The position numbers and the translations under genes were made by a program. DNA of 64,000 nucleotides from Lepidostoma basale (lineage: Eukaryota > Arthropoda > Insecta > Trichoptera > Lepidostomatidae), in the NCBI GenBank assembly GCA_022606425.2, contig JAHDVF020000734.1:434001-498000 (forward strand). Direction: 5' to 3'. The notes beneath the pieces are model-generated. The model searched no databases. It was not told the DNA's origin and worked only from the letters and a program-made list of their open reading frames with translations. Positions 1-10,396 of this stretch are shown piece after piece; position 1 is the first letter of the stretch; every line of letters begins with the position of its first letter.

Positions 1-580
1 TTACAGTAATTAATAAATTATTTTTAAATTGTTTTGTAATCAGTAGAATGAAATGAACGTTAAGTTTTTTTATGTTAGTGAATAAAATACCAAGGATTAA
101 GCATGTGAAAGTGTGTTATTATTGTCAACACAGAGGAAAGTGGCTCCACATGTGCTATTGTTATAACACCCGGACTCCTGGAAACAACACAAGTACTCAT
201 ATGGTACGTCTAACTTTCCACCGCAATGGCAAGAGAAAGAAGAGAGATACGACCACTTTTAGGGCCATCCCCCCGACATATCATATTAGCTTACCATTGA
301 CACGATAAAGAGAACATTGTCAGCATGTTGAAGAAAATAAAGGTAAGGATGTTTGATTGTGCGTAATTAATTTCAGTCAAGGTATATACAATACTATCCT
401 TAGATATGGAAAACGGTTGAACATTTAAATTCCTAATTTAATTATGGAATTCTGTAGTATTAACGCCTTCAAATAAACAGTAAACATAATTATTATACCT
501 TGAACAATGATGACGTATATTTTCTAGAAGTATATTATTGGAATAACTTGTACGCCTTACTAAGGTTTATCAAATGTTAA
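1..580. other. AT-rich stretch, nothing recognised
   Basis: A 78-codon open frame at 72-308 (+) has no recognisable motif, no supporting splice pattern and ordinary composition for chance ORFs here. I see no RNA gene or repeat that recurs elsewhere in the window. Confidence 0.4.
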
Positions 581-780
581 TAATGCGTAAGTAAAGCAAA
601 ACATGTCATCCCCATAAAATATTATAATACATCAAGGAAACAGATCTTTTGATTAAGCAAGAAATAAAAAACATAAGATAAGTTATTTGAATAAAAAAGT
701 TAATCAAAGAAGCTCAAACAAATCTTATCATGTATACAACAGTATTATTAAAAAAGATGTGAAAAATAAATTAAATTAAT

Positions 781-985
781 ATAACATCTGTCAGATCATG
801 TAAACAATTTCAAAATATTTTAAATATGTATCTTTATAATATGTATCACTGAAGAAGGACTGGTTGTCCGAAACATGTTTATATAATTTTAATGTTTTTA
901 ATGTAAGTGTTGTATATACAAAGTATGTAAAATAGAAACAGAGAAATAAACCATCTACATAACAAAGTATGGCGAACGAAAATAA
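781..985 (+). repeat. HHa repeat with hammerhead-like core
   Basis: This copy starts with ATAACATCTGTCAGATCATG and runs through the core into the HHa tail (TTAATGTAAGTGTTGTATAT, later AAACCATC...ACAAAGTATGGCG). The core is CTGAAGA at 849-855, one unpaired A, stem GGAC (857-860), loop TGGTT, stem GTCC (866-869), then GAAAC (870-874). A degenerate HHg-like piece (AAACATGTCATCCCCATAAA) lies upstream at about 600-630. Other HHa copies are at 4655, 16310, 17879, 31980 and 43785. Activity is not implied: there is little room for stem I between the upstream AUGU and the core. Confidence 0.65.
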
Positions 986-1406
986 ATTTAGGGTCTACAT
1001 AAAAAAAAATTGTACCCAGGTAACCGAAAAAATTGGTAATTTCATAAATCGAACAAATGATAACCGGCTTTGTTAACCGAGTGATTTATCACCAGAAATG
1101 TGATTGTTCTCGATCATTCAACATGTCTAACTCCGTACACTCGGAATAAGCCAGACAAATTTATAATTAACCGCATTTAGTATTCTAACAGTGATAGCAG
1201 CAACCTAAAATCGGGACGGAATAAATTCCATCTATTTCAGTCTTGCTAACTGTAAAGAGCGATCTATTTTAAATTGAGTAGGTACCGATTTTAAATTTAA
1301 ATTATTCCGCCACCTACCTAAATCCTAACTGAATTGTCCTCTGTGCCTATCATTACAAAATAATTTCCTCATTTTTGCTTCTTTTTAATAACTAACTAAC
1401 AAACTT

Positions 1407-1478
1407 ACATGTCTTTCACATAAATTATAATAGAACTTTTAGAAAACAGGCGTTCTCATTCTTATTAATTATTAAGCA
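1407..1478 (+). repeat. HHg repeat tail fragment
   Basis: The sequence reads ACATGTCTTTCACATAAATT, then AGAACTTTTAGAAAACAGGC and GTTCTCATTC, matching the 3' part of HHg copies at 31850 and 24697. The stem-loop core upstream is missing. A shorter tail (CTTTTAGAAAACAGACGTTT) lies at 3221-3256. Confidence 0.5.
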
Positions 1479-2060
1479 TTTGTTTCCTCACTAATATGAC
1501 TGTGTTAATATTTTCAATCAATACCTTACCTACCTCTTGTGTTTAATAAGGTATAATTATTTTCTTCTTATTTATGACCAGGGTGTTTATTACTATAATT
1601 TGAATCTTTGAAACAATATATTTCTGTTTTCTAAAATAGATACCATAAACATTTCTCAGAATTGCAAACACCTAGATCTTATTATTAAACCTATTTCTTA
1701 GAACGTTTAAGGATAAAAATAGAAAATTATTACTTCTGGGTCTATTTTTAAAATTTTGCAAACAATCAAAATTCAAAGATGCCAATTAGTTATCACGCAA
1801 GTCTACTTCATAACACCATCCAACTTTCCTCTTTTTTAAGGGGCAGGACTTGTATCGAAAAGATTATAAAAAATATTACCAAATAGTTTTTTCTTAATAT
1901 TATAGACACCTGTACTCGTATATATGCGCAGACGCCATTCAATAACATTAATATTAATAACAAGTGTGGAATGGTTTACCGTAAAATAGTGCAAATAGTA
2001 AGAAGTTACAGTACCAACCATTATCTACAGAAATAATATAACAAACAAAAGAAGGAAAAC

Positions 2061-2427
2061 TAACTAACTAACTAACATCACGCCGTCTCCCCGAAGGGGT
2101 AGGCAGAAAGAATGGACTGCCACACTTTTCTTTCCTGACATATTTCTCTCGCTTCCTCAACATTCATACATCGTGTCATGCACGCGCGTCGATTTCTCTG
2201 ACTCTCACATGGCCGACATTCAATATTTGATTTATTTGATCGTGCCACGTTTTCCTCGGTCTTCCTCTATTTCTGGTTCCATTTACATCATTAACATATA
2301 ATTTTTTTACCATTCTTTCTGCATTCATTCTTTTCATATGTCCAAACTATCTCAATGATCCTTTCATTATTTTGTTCATGACAGCATCATTCGCACCGCA
2401 TTCACTTCTTATATTTTATTTTTCTTA
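2061..2427 (-). mobile_element. LINE-A 3' end, flanked by target-site duplication
   Basis: Read on the minus strand this is the C-terminal coding end of a non-LTR retrotransposon: RWFGHMER-type residues, then GRPRKTWHDQINQ-type and a closing PSGETA-stop, followed by a (TTAG)n tail (plus strand CTAACTAACTAAC at 2060-2076). The element is 5'-truncated and holds only about 110 codons with disruptions. The left flank TATAACAAACAAAAGAAGGA (2037 onward) reappears at the right edge as TATAACAAAAGAAGGATAAA (2428 onward), a decayed duplication of about 20 bp, so this is one discrete insertion. Confidence 0.8.
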
Positions 2428-2557
2428 TATAACAAAAGAAGGATAAAACTAGAATACTCGTCGTATAAATAAAATCATTGAGAAGAATTTGATAAAAAAA
2501 CAGTGTTTTATAGAATAGTGATTTAAGATGACAGAAAAAATTTAAGCTCGGTGAATG

Positions 2558-2686
2558 CTTACTTACTTCCTGTGGCCATACAACTCTTAGCCTCCTTGAT
2601 GATTTTTCGCCAAGCTCCTCGATCCACATCAACCAGAACATTGTCCATTAGGCGCTGTGTAGGTCTTACTCCAGTCGGTCTAAATA
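2558..2686 (-). mobile_element. LINE-I C-terminal fragment
   Basis: On the minus strand the fragment reads GVRPTQRLMDNV, then AWRKIIKEAKSC and a stop soon after. This is the common end of many insect LINE ORF2 proteins (a WRKIxxEAK pattern). A longer, more decayed relative lies at 40757-41040. No tail repeat is obvious. Confidence 0.6.
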
Positions 2687-2689
2687 AGT

Positions 2690-3955
2690 AAGGAATAATT
2701 TGGGGAGTATTTAATAATCCTACATTACAACGATAATCCTACAACAACACACAACTACTGCATATGCCAAACCAACCAATAATCAAATTAAATCATTTGG
2801 TTAATAAGTATCTCCTTGTTTTTATGATCGGTTGCAGATATGTTCCGGAAATAGCGAAATAAATAAATACACTGTCACGGACATTATTAGAATCATGCTC
2901 ATAATGATTGCTTAAAGAAAATATTTAGTATGCGTAAAGCATTCCATTCAAACGACTCAATTATATTTATTGCTTCCAAGTAGCAAAGTAATTATTACAA
3001 AAATATCAATTACACACATATAAATATTTATTTTAATGACCATTGCAGAAAAATACCAGTTTAGAATAATAATAAAGTTAAATTACAGTATTTATTCAGA
3101 TCAGTTTACTACCAACATTGTATTATTCCAGATAGACAAGTATAGATAATCGATACTTGAAGGAAAGCTATTGATAAGTGTTGTTTCTTGAACAATTATA
3201 TAGAAATGCTTATTAAATAACTATGAAACTTTTAGAAAACAGACGTTTTCGTTCTAACTATAACTATGTACAAGGGTTACATTCTCAAACATTATTACTT
3301 AATTTCTCTTTTTTTTCTTTGTCTCAAGCTTTTGCCTTATTTTACCTGATTTTTGCATTTCTTATTTATCTTCTACTATTGCCATATTGTACTTAATTTG
3401 TATACGTTCCTTTATTTTATGCTAATATATTATTTTATCTGAGAGTTGCTCATACTAAAGGGTGGTTGGTGCATAACAATTGCACTGACAGTATTACGAA
3501 CTTAATCCTGTCGATTGAGTTGTTAGTGCAATAATAATGTTTTTTTTTTTTGTTACTTGTTACTATTGTAGAGTAAATGTTTTATTTGTATACTAATAAA
3601 AATAAATAAGTAAATTTGGATATTTTTTGGACTTTTATTTTCAAAAAAATTATTTTACTAATGTACGAATCTACAATTTTGTGATTTAATGTACAATAGT
3701 ATTAATAAAATAACCGTTTTTTGTATTATATTATATCACAGATTTGATTGTTAAAGAACTTACTGGGTTCGTTCATGAACAAGTTTCTTAAGGAGATAAA
3801 TTATCAATTAATTTATTACGAGTATCAGAAAAACTTATTAAGAAAGTAAAAGTTGATTGTCTCAATAAGCCATAATTCTTCACAGTTTTTGAAACTGATA
3901 ATTAAGTCTAAAAATAGACGTTAGTTCCATATGAGGGTGGCTCCAATAACCCAAT
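2690..3955. other. AT-rich unannotated stretch
   Basis: This is low-complexity AT-rich sequence with a poly-T run near 3540 and no credible coding frame. A short HHg tail lies at 3221-3256. No conserved exon, tRNA or rRNA is visible. Confidence 0.4.
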
Positions 3956-3959
3956 ATAA

Positions 3960-4180
3960 AATCATGCCGGCCGAAATAAGTTCCCATCGCAGGCCATTCT
4001 GCATTGCTGGTGATTTAACCCAAATACTGCGAACAGTCCCCCCAGAGCTGATTCCCAGGGCCCGCCGCGGCCCGAGAATGCTGATGGCACGATACCGATA
4101 TTGAATCTAAAATCATTCTCCAGAGACAGGGGGGGTGTCGCACTCTTTGGCGCCCGCTGTCATTATTATTATCATTTTAC
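3960..4180. repeat. GC-rich probable LINE or SINE 3' region
   Basis: A GC-rich block (GGGCCCGCCGCGGCCCGAGA and similar) ends in GGCGCCCGCTGTCATTATTATTATC. Its composition contrasts with the surroundings, and the (ATT)n end resembles the L2/CR1-like tails at 8500 and 10020. I cannot identify the family and no second copy is seen. Confidence 0.3.
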
Positions 4181-4654
4181 TTTATTTCCATACAATTCAA
4201 TAATATTTTTTTAATAAATACGTTGATGTAACGTAAATTCTACGTGGACGTGGGCGGGTTTAGGAATTGTATGAGCGAAGCTGTCGAAATGGCGCCGCTG
4301 CGTCCTATAATAGCTTCTTGTAAGCGGTAAACCTTCTATGTCTTTATTTAAATGCGTAATAAGATAATGTATTTGTTTTTTTAAATAAATTCCCAAATCT
4401 CTTGATACTCTTATGTCTTAAAGACTATTTTTTTATTTTATAGACGAAACTCCTTCTTTTATGATTACTATTAGTATTAAATTAATTTCGTCTGTGGTAT
4501 TTCAACATTTTCTCTTGTTATTTAACAAAGTTCAAAAATTCACTGATTTTAAAGAGTAAGCCACCAAATTTTAAAAAAAAAGCACGCCTCTTTTTGAATC
4601 AATAATGTATGTTTATCCTAAAATATGCGTACAAATACTTTTATTTCTATTTTT

Positions 4655-4845
4655 CTTTTTTATACACTTTATATATATAACACTAATATTAAAAAATAAA
4701 TTTATGTAGACATGTTTCGGACAAACAGTCCTTCTTCAGTAAAGATACATTTTTAAAAATATTATAAAATTGTCGTTTACATGATCTGACAGATGTTATA
4801 ACCATCATAACAACACAAACTATGGCGTATATAGAAGAAATACTT
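4655..4845. repeat. HHa fold-back copy with minus-strand core
   Basis: The core is on the minus strand: CTGAAGA (4733-4739), extra A, GGAC, loop, GTCC, GAAAC (4714-4718). The HHa tail (ATATATAACACTAATATT reversed) lies to the left of it. To the right a plus-strand piece of the same tail follows (AACCATCATAACAACACAAA...TATGGCGTATATAGAAG), so the two halves point away from each other. Confidence 0.65.
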
Positions 4846-5404
4846 TTATGTTTACTCTGGCAAAGCTTCGCTCCATAAAATCCAAAAGCCATTCAAACTT
4901 AATCTGTAAATTAAAAGTGTGTGATGCTTAATTGTCACAACAAAAGCCTAGTCTAGTTTGGCAATTATAAATGGTAAAAATGTGCAAAAATGTTATGTTT
5001 CTGGTGATTTCGGGCCTGGTGAGATCACTTGCGTAATACTATCTCGACGATTTGCACACCATACCGGCTGCGGAGACCGGGTGATTGATTTCATTATTGG
5101 ATCTGAGCACGTCGGCTTATGGTCAATTTGTAATGATGCTTGTTACTTGTTACTCACCTCGTAATGTCCACTGCCACAACATTAATCCACTGAGGCCATC
5201 TGATATCTTTGAAAGACTTAAGTTCATAAGAAAAATAGTTAAGAATAATCACAAGGGTGACTACTAGCTGCTAGCAAAAAAAAATTGCTTTTCAGTGCGC
5301 TTCTCCCAGAATGAGACATTCAATACAGTATCAAACTTCTGTCTTTGGATAATCATGTCCTTCTATAACGAGAAAATTCGTAAACTAAAATATTATGTAA
5401 ATAT

Positions 5405-5535
5405 AAACATGTACAATGTTTTTAAGATAAGGCTGAGACTCGGGGTACGTCTTGATTCCTCTCCATAGTGATGACCTGGGAAATGATATCCAGAGTGGTC
5501 TCCTTTAACTTCTAAGTAGGATTTACTGTTTGGGT
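5405..5535 (+). repeat. Dispersed repeat L, copy 1
   Basis: It shares CTTGATTCCTCT, then GATGA, then GGAAATGATATCCA and AGTGGT with 16165-16235, in the same order and orientation. There is no open frame and its nature is unknown. It may be a LINE 3' untranslated piece. Confidence 0.4.
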
Positions 5536-5549
5536 AATATTATTGAAAT

Positions 5550-5999
5550 AAAATGCTTCTTATTTCAATTTATTTATTTACTAAAATCACAAACATTACA
5601 GTATATAAACAAAGCGCTTATGACTATAGAATACAAAAACAAACAACAACAAAAATTATACAATTGAAAAATTTAAAATTTACAATATAAACAATAGACA
5701 TAAACATAAAAAAACACGAGATAATTAGAAAATTAAGACCAATCAAGTAATAAGAAACAATAAGAAGAACAAGAGAAGCAAATATCAATTTTACACATTA
5801 TATAAGAGAAAGATGTTTTCTGAGGGTAGCCTCACTATCGTGGAAGAAGTCCACATCCGAAGAGATGCGGTTTAAAAGGATTATCGCCCTGCCCACGGGC
5901 ATAACCTTAGGTAAATTACTTCTACACAGTGGCAGGTGAAATAATCTATTTTGCCTTTGTCGCAGATAATTCTCAGGGACAAACAAAGTCAAGTTATTA
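5550..5999 (-). mobile_element. Jockey-like LINE 3' end
   Basis: The minus-strand frame at 5798-5992 (64 codons) reads LFVPENYLRQRQNRLFHLPL, then CRSNLPKVMPVGRAIILLNR. This is the C-terminal end of insect Jockey-type ORF2, matching 20875-21279 (VPDGYLRQRQHRLFYLPACR). An AT-rich 3' untranslated region follows at about 5560-5797. The element is 5'-truncated and nothing upstream of the C-terminus remains. Confidence 0.7.
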
Positions 6000-6119
6000 T
6001 TTTCGATTTCTTAATACGTGGTGCTTAACAAATGCCTTCTAAAAACGGGGTATCCTAGATGGTAAGGCATCAAAAACGTGTATTTTTTTCTCATATAAAT
6101 AAATTTACAACACTGTTAT

Positions 6120-6330
6120 AATACCACATTTTTATATTATACATTTATTGAGCGTTGGCGAAACAGCGAAACAGTTGTTGTTTAGTTGTTTGCAACACCT
6201 GATGATACCAACATCGGTTGGCGAAACAGCTGTTGTGAAAATTCTCACAGAGTGTATAATAAAAAAAAAAATTATAACAGTGTTATATATTAAGTTAAGT
6301 ATCATAGTGTTTCGGCCAAAACAATGGACA
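6120..6330 (+). repeat. HHb repeat carrying a three-stem hammerhead-like fold
   Basis: The HHb unit runs from the core through an A-rich spacer to the diagnostic end ATCATAGTGTTTCGGCCAAA ACAATGGA. A partial extra core (TTGGCGAAACAG at about 6155-6166) precedes the complete one. The complete core is CTGATGA 6199-6205, stem II CCAAC (6208-6212) with GTTGG (6217-6221), GAAAC 6223-6227. This copy retains upstream sequence that other HHb copies lack. See the ribozyme entry at 6171-6234. Confidence 0.7.
6171..6234 (+). ncRNA. Candidate type III hammerhead ribozyme (HHb)
   Basis: Read in hammerhead order: stem III 5' strand ACAGUUGU (6171-6178), triplet GUU (6177-6179), stem I hairpin (6180-6198: G6180-C6198 and U6181-A6197, bulge UUA, then GUUG 6185-6188 with CAAC 6193-6196, loop UUUG), CUGAUGA (6199-6205), stem II (CCAAC/GUUGG), GAAA (6223-6226), and stem III 3' strand ACAGCUGU (6226-6233, starting at the last A of GAAA). 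All eight stem III positions pair, one of them U-G. One extra U follows CUGAUGA before stem II, and a mismatched A-C opens that stem, which departs from the textbook core and could impair catalysis. The fold is my reading. No activity or database match was tested. Confidence 0.5.
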
Positions 6331-6339
6331 AAATTATTA

Positions 6340-7015
6340 TTTTATATGTATATTTTAAATATATGAAATACAAGTTATCCTATTCCGTTAAGTAGCAACA
6401 ATGAATGGTCGGTTAATCATAGGTGATGAATAAGTAGCGAAATGTTTATATTGGCAATTGAAATGACTATATATGAAATAAATTTAATTATAGTTGAAAA
6501 CTGAATAAAACTACAATTAATTTAATTGTCGTATTTATTGCATCGTTTAAGTGTGTAAAATTAATTAAAATATCATATAACATACTTGAAATAATTATGA
6601 CGGTTGTAAAACCATAATTTTATATCGAATAATCGTTTAAAATTTGATGTACATAAAAACACAATGTATTTCAAATGTAAAATTCTTCCGTCACGATAAG
6701 AAATGTAATTTATGTCCGAATAAGAGTCACCGTTTACCAACATTTATCCGAGAGTTATGGAAATTGTATTTAATAAGTTGAGAGAGTATTCTCTTGGATA
6801 GTAATCCTCACGTCACGTGGCAGTGGGCCGTTTGTTAAAGATTTATTTTTATTATATTCACATGTCAACATTGACGAAATTCCGGCTACCCGGCCATTAG
6901 ATTTTACAATCGATTGATGATTACAATGATTGCGAATTTATAACTGTTATTTAATATTGTTTAATGTTTTGATTTATTGAGTATAATGTTTAATATTTAA
7001 AACCTAAACCATTGT
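6340..7015. other. AT-rich unannotated stretch
   Basis: There is no coding frame above chance and no repeat recognised elsewhere in the window. A single CACGTGGCAGTGGGCC-type GC patch lies near 6810. Confidence 0.35.
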
Positions 7016-7016
7016 G

Positions 7017-7363
7017 CGCTGTGCGGGAAGAACCCAGATGTCCTGGCTCGAGAATATCAACTGATGGAACAAAATGGGGGGGTGGGGGAGTTATTCCGTC
7101 TGGCACAGGACAGAGAGGACATAGAAAACATAGAAAGGGTACCCACCGCTAATCCGAGGCTGTTATAGAACACAGCGGCGCTCTTTCTAGGCCCGTCCCC
7201 GGCCCATCCGGGACTGACGTTAACTGTTATTTCATTTGCAAAAATCAAAGAGACACCAGGCCATATTAAATGTAACCTGGTGACTCTTTGACGGAGAAGC
7301 CTGTGCCAAGGTGATTGCCGATGTTGGGAGGACCTGACATGGCACTCAAAGAAGAAGAAGATT
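7017..7363 (+). mobile_element. LINE-B 3' end interrupted by a 171-bp insert
   Basis: The flanks read GRTQMSWLENIN and then LFRLAQDRED, followed after an interruption by ACAKVIADVGRT-stop and GAAGAAGAAG. This is the LINE-B C-terminus seen intact at 12650-12814. The interruption at 7119-7289 is bordered by GACAGAGAGG (7109-7118) and GACGGAGAAG (7290-7299), which look like a decayed 10-bp duplication. Confidence 0.7.
7119..7289. mobile_element. 171-bp insert ending in a strong hairpin
   Basis: This is foreign sequence inside LINE-B. It is GC-rich in the middle (CCCGTCCCCGGCCCATCC) and ends in an inverted repeat: AAAGAGACACCAGG (7247-7260) pairs with CCTGGTGACTCTTT (7276-7289) with one mismatch, loop 15 nt. 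The hairpin abuts the right-hand duplication. It has no coding frame and no second copy in the window. Confidence 0.45.
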
Positions 7364-7365
7364 CA

Positions 7366-7500
7366 TAATCGGGTGGTGGCCTAGGGGATAGAACACTTAG
7401 CTCCTGATCCAAGGCACTTGGGTTCAAGCCTGGACACGACTAGATTCCTTCTTCATAATAATGAGCTTTTATATTTACTGCTCACATTAAAGATTGTAAA
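7366..7500 (+). mobile_element. SINE-2, tRNA-derived
   Basis: A pol III A box (TGGCCTAGGGG, 7377-7387) and B box (GGTTCAAGCC, 7421-7430) lie 33 bp apart, as in tRNA-derived promoters. The tail ACTAGATTCCTTCTTCATAA follows. Other copies are at 31428 (+) and 60213 (-). It directly follows the LINE-B (GAA)n end. It is not a tRNA gene: the tRNA arms do not close. Confidence 0.65.
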
Positions 7501-8046
7501 AATATAATCTGATATCATTGATTTGAATCATTGGTATTAGTCTTTTTTAATATGCTCTTGCATATGTACCAACGATTTAATTAAATTAAAGCGTCGTCAC
7601 GCGTTCACAGAGTTTTAATAATACAATATGGTTAAGTTAAAAGGCATTTTTATACCGAAATCCTGGAAAGTACCGTGGCAGTCAACGTGTTGAATTAATA
7701 TCTTAATCTAATATCATTATCATCATCATCGTCTGTCCTTCCTATCCAAAGAATACCATCCTTCGCGGTTTTAGGTCATCGTGTAGCTAAAGAGCTCAAT
7801 CTTGGACCCACATACTCTGAGGCATCTATAAAGCAGGGAAAGACGTTGGTAGTGGAGCCGTCACCGTCCTCCTCTTCTTTGAGGCGTCTCTGTTGTCTCT
7901 GCGTTCTGGTTCAAAGTCCTTCGTTCCTTTTTTACTGTTATTCTCCATCTAGGTTTGTCTTTTGCAGTGTTTTCCCGGCATTCAATATCGATGTTAGCTA
8001 TTATAATATATTATAAACGCTGAATTGCCAAATAATCAATTAAGCA

Positions 8047-8505
8047 GAATACAAAGCGTATTCAATGCTGCTGCCCGATTGATTATGGGGCAACAAAAAT
8101 ACTGTCATATCACGCCGCTCCTGAAGGACCTTCACTGGCTTAAAATTGTGTTTGACAGTGTTTGAAGCTCGACACCAGAGAGCGCCAGAATATATATCGG
8201 ACCTCTGCGTGACACCAATGCCAACGGAAAGGCAACGTTCACTCCGATCAGTAGAAACATGTGTAAACAACATAACAATTCCAGTCAGAGCCAATAAAGC
8301 AAGTTTCTATGATCGTGTTTTCAGCGTTGTGGCTCCGTTGGCGTGGAATAGCCTCCATCTTAGTATGAGGATAGTGACGTTAAATTTAAATAACATCTGA
8401 AGACTGCTCTGTTCGGTCAGTCATTTTCTAGTGCGCCCTTGGAGTAATTGATTTTACAAAACAGCGCACTTAAAATACAAGTCATTAGAATAATAATAAT
8501 AATAA
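8047..8505 (+). mobile_element. L2/CR1-like LINE 3' end
   Basis: Frame 8047 onward reads RIQSVFNAAARLIMG, KYCHITPLLKDLHWLK, then after a frame change (8146-8400) RAPEYISDL, RSLRSVETC, SFYDRVFSVVAPLAWNSLHL. This is the C-terminal order of L2/CR1-group LINE ORF2 (NAAARLI, HITPxLxxLHWL, APEYL, RSFSVxAPxLWNSLP). The 3' untranslated part GCGCCCTTGGAGTAATTGAT ends in (AAT)n. The same tail occurs reversed at 20665-20775. Confidence 0.75.
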
Positions 8506-8825
8506 AATATATATATCGGTGTTCTATTTATAAAAACTTCGAGTTCTTTTAATTTGAGTTAGGAATCAGAAAACCATGACTCTAGCATCCGGTGGAATAC
8601 GGAACAGAACCAGACGATCTTATCTTGATCGCAACTTTGATTCTTTTTTATAGTTCTCACAGAAATCTGACAGGCTCGGTGAAATGGGAGGATGATTATA
8701 AGGAAGCAAAACTCGTAAGGCTGGCTTTGACTCTGCAAAAGTTGTACTCATTATCATCGAAACGACAGTTACTAAATATTACATCGATCGGTTATATCTT
8801 GATTGTAAGATAGATAGTATAACGA

Positions 8826-9224
8826 AACCATCATGCCATTTCGCTGGAAGGGTAGACAAAGCGAATGTTCTGTCGAATTACTATATCCTGACATACCTCT
8901 CTAACTTTCTCCACATTCATACAGCGAGTCATATACGCACGTAGATATATAGACTGACCTTTAAATTTTGATTAATTAAGTCATGACATGTTTTCATCGG
9001 TCTTACTCGACTCCGAACTGTATTCACATCGTTAAGTATAATTTCTTAATCAACCTTTTTACATCCATGCGTTCTATCTGTCCAAACCATCGCAATGATC
9101 CTTTCGTAATTTTGTTCATCATACTTTCTTCCGTTCTACATTTCTCCGGGATATCAGCATTTGAAACACTGTCATACATCGTTTTGTTACACATACGTTT
9201 ATGAACGACCATTATTACTTTCAT
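8826..9224 (-). mobile_element. LINE-A C-terminal region, decayed
   Basis: The minus frame 9024-9224 reads CNKTMYDSVSNADIPEKCRT, then MNKITKGSLRWFGQIERMD, the conserved LINE-A segment upstream of GRPRKTW. The last part (8826-9020) is frame-shifted and the GGAGAC end is altered. The copy is older than most. Confidence 0.7.
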
Positions 9225-9282
9225 GTTTGATGTAGGTCTGTTCGCCCTTGATAATTAACTATGACAAAGGTGCCACATATTA

Positions 9283-9378
9283 TTTTATCTCCCACGATGC
9301 AGAACCAACCTGCCAATGGTTATGCCGGTGGGTAGAACAATATATTTGCTAAACCATGTCACCTCGGAGGTCTCAATT
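9283..9378 (+). mobile_element. Jockey-like LINE fragment
   Basis: It reads FYLPRCRTNLPMVMPVGR, then TIYLLNHVTSEV, homologous to the Jockey-like segments at 5900 and 21120. It is cut at the 3' end exactly where LINE-E sequence begins, producing an in-frame fusion within one 76-codon open frame (9316-9546). Confidence 0.65.
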
Positions 9379-9668
9379 TATAAGACATGCATGCGACTTA
9401 TCACGACGTATGCTGTAGAGACGCGGGCCGACACAGTACGAACAAAGGATTTGCTCAGAACATCTAAGATGAAGGTCCTAAGATCCATTACAGGAAAAAC
9501 CCTCCGAGAACTAAAAACACTTAGAAGATATCGTTCGGTGGAATAGATCAAGAAGAAGATGCTGGAGGGACCATATAACTGGAATGGATAGTGACAGACT
9601 AGCATATACAGTCGATTATGAAATCCCCTCTGGACGCCTTCCACCTGAAAGACCGCCTAAGAGATGGG
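9376..9668 (+). mobile_element. LINE-E fragment
   Basis: It reads IYKTCMRLITTYAVETRADT, then LRTSKMKVLRSITGKTLRE, matching LINE-E at 51710 (RIYKTCVRPILTYG, TEMKTLHAIAGKTLRDR). The reading frame breaks after about 57 codons, and a PERPKRWG-like segment near 9650 marks the end. The (AAG)n tail is missing. Confidence 0.7.
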
Positions 9669-9689
9669 GGAAAACTGGAACTTATTTGT

Positions 9690-10034
9690 GTTGCTGAAAG
9701 CGAGCAAATCAGCAAACTCCTCGGCAATAGACAGATTAGTTGAGCCAAAGCGCAACCCCGGGACAAATTTCCCCCGAGCTTTCGCAGTGGCAGGTTCGTC
9801 CGCCTGAAATACGCTTCCTGCACGCCTCAGATGCATTGACAATCCGACAGATTTTAAATCTCACCTAAAAATCCACCTTTTCAAAATATCGCATAAAATG
9901 TAAGCAACGGTTATCTGATTGCTGGTGTCACATGCAGCTCTCATGACTAGAGACATTGTCAAAGCGCCCTCGAGGTGAGCTATTCACGTTTCGGCGATAT
10001 ACAAATTAGCCTAATTATTATTATTATTATCATA
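9690..10034 (+). mobile_element. L2/CR1-like 3' end, decayed
   Basis: DFKSHLKIHLFK-type residues at about 9851-9890 are followed by GCGCCCTCGAGGTGAGCTAT and a (TTA)n tail (10014-10032). This parallels the CR1-like end at 8400-8505 (CGCCCTTGGAG, trinucleotide tail). The upstream portion (9690-9845) is GC-richer and could be more of the same ORF, but frames are broken. Confidence 0.5.
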
Positions 10035-10396
10035 TAGAATACCGAACGATGAAATAAACAAGACATGTAAGGCAGATGACTGCATCATAGATAAAATTAA
10101 AAAAGGATCCCTGAGATGGTTTGGACATATGGAACGAATGGATGAGAGTAGAATGGTTAAAAAGTTGTACACAAGCAGCATGAGTGGAAAAAGAAGCCGA
10201 GGACGACCGAGATAAACATGGCGTGACCAAATTAATCAATTACTAAAAGGCGGTCACATTCGAAGTCGGAATAATCGCCGTGCGTGCATGGTACGATGTA
10301 TGATTGTATAGGAAGCCCAAGAGGTATGCCAGGACAGAGCATTGTGGCGATCCATCCTCTCTGCCTGCCCCTCCGGGGAAATTAATAAGTTAGTTA
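10034..10396 (+). mobile_element. LINE-A 3' end
   Basis: Residues KIKKGSLRWFGHMERMDESR, KKLYTSSMSGKRSRGRPR, then a stop in place of K/T, WRDQINQLLKGGHIRSRNNR and VCQDRALWRSILSA are readable. The end is altered from GGAGACGGCGTGATG to GGGGAAATTAATAAGTTAGT. It follows the (TTA)n of the preceding L2-like piece with no gap. Confidence 0.8.

Noticed and set aside
72..308. 78-codon ORF as a gene
   Set aside because: No motif, no splice signals, length within what chance gives in this window.
849..874. HHa core as a working hammerhead ribozyme
   Set aside because: Only a few bases separate the upstream AUGU from CTGAAGA, leaving no room for stem I. Kept as a core-like motif only.
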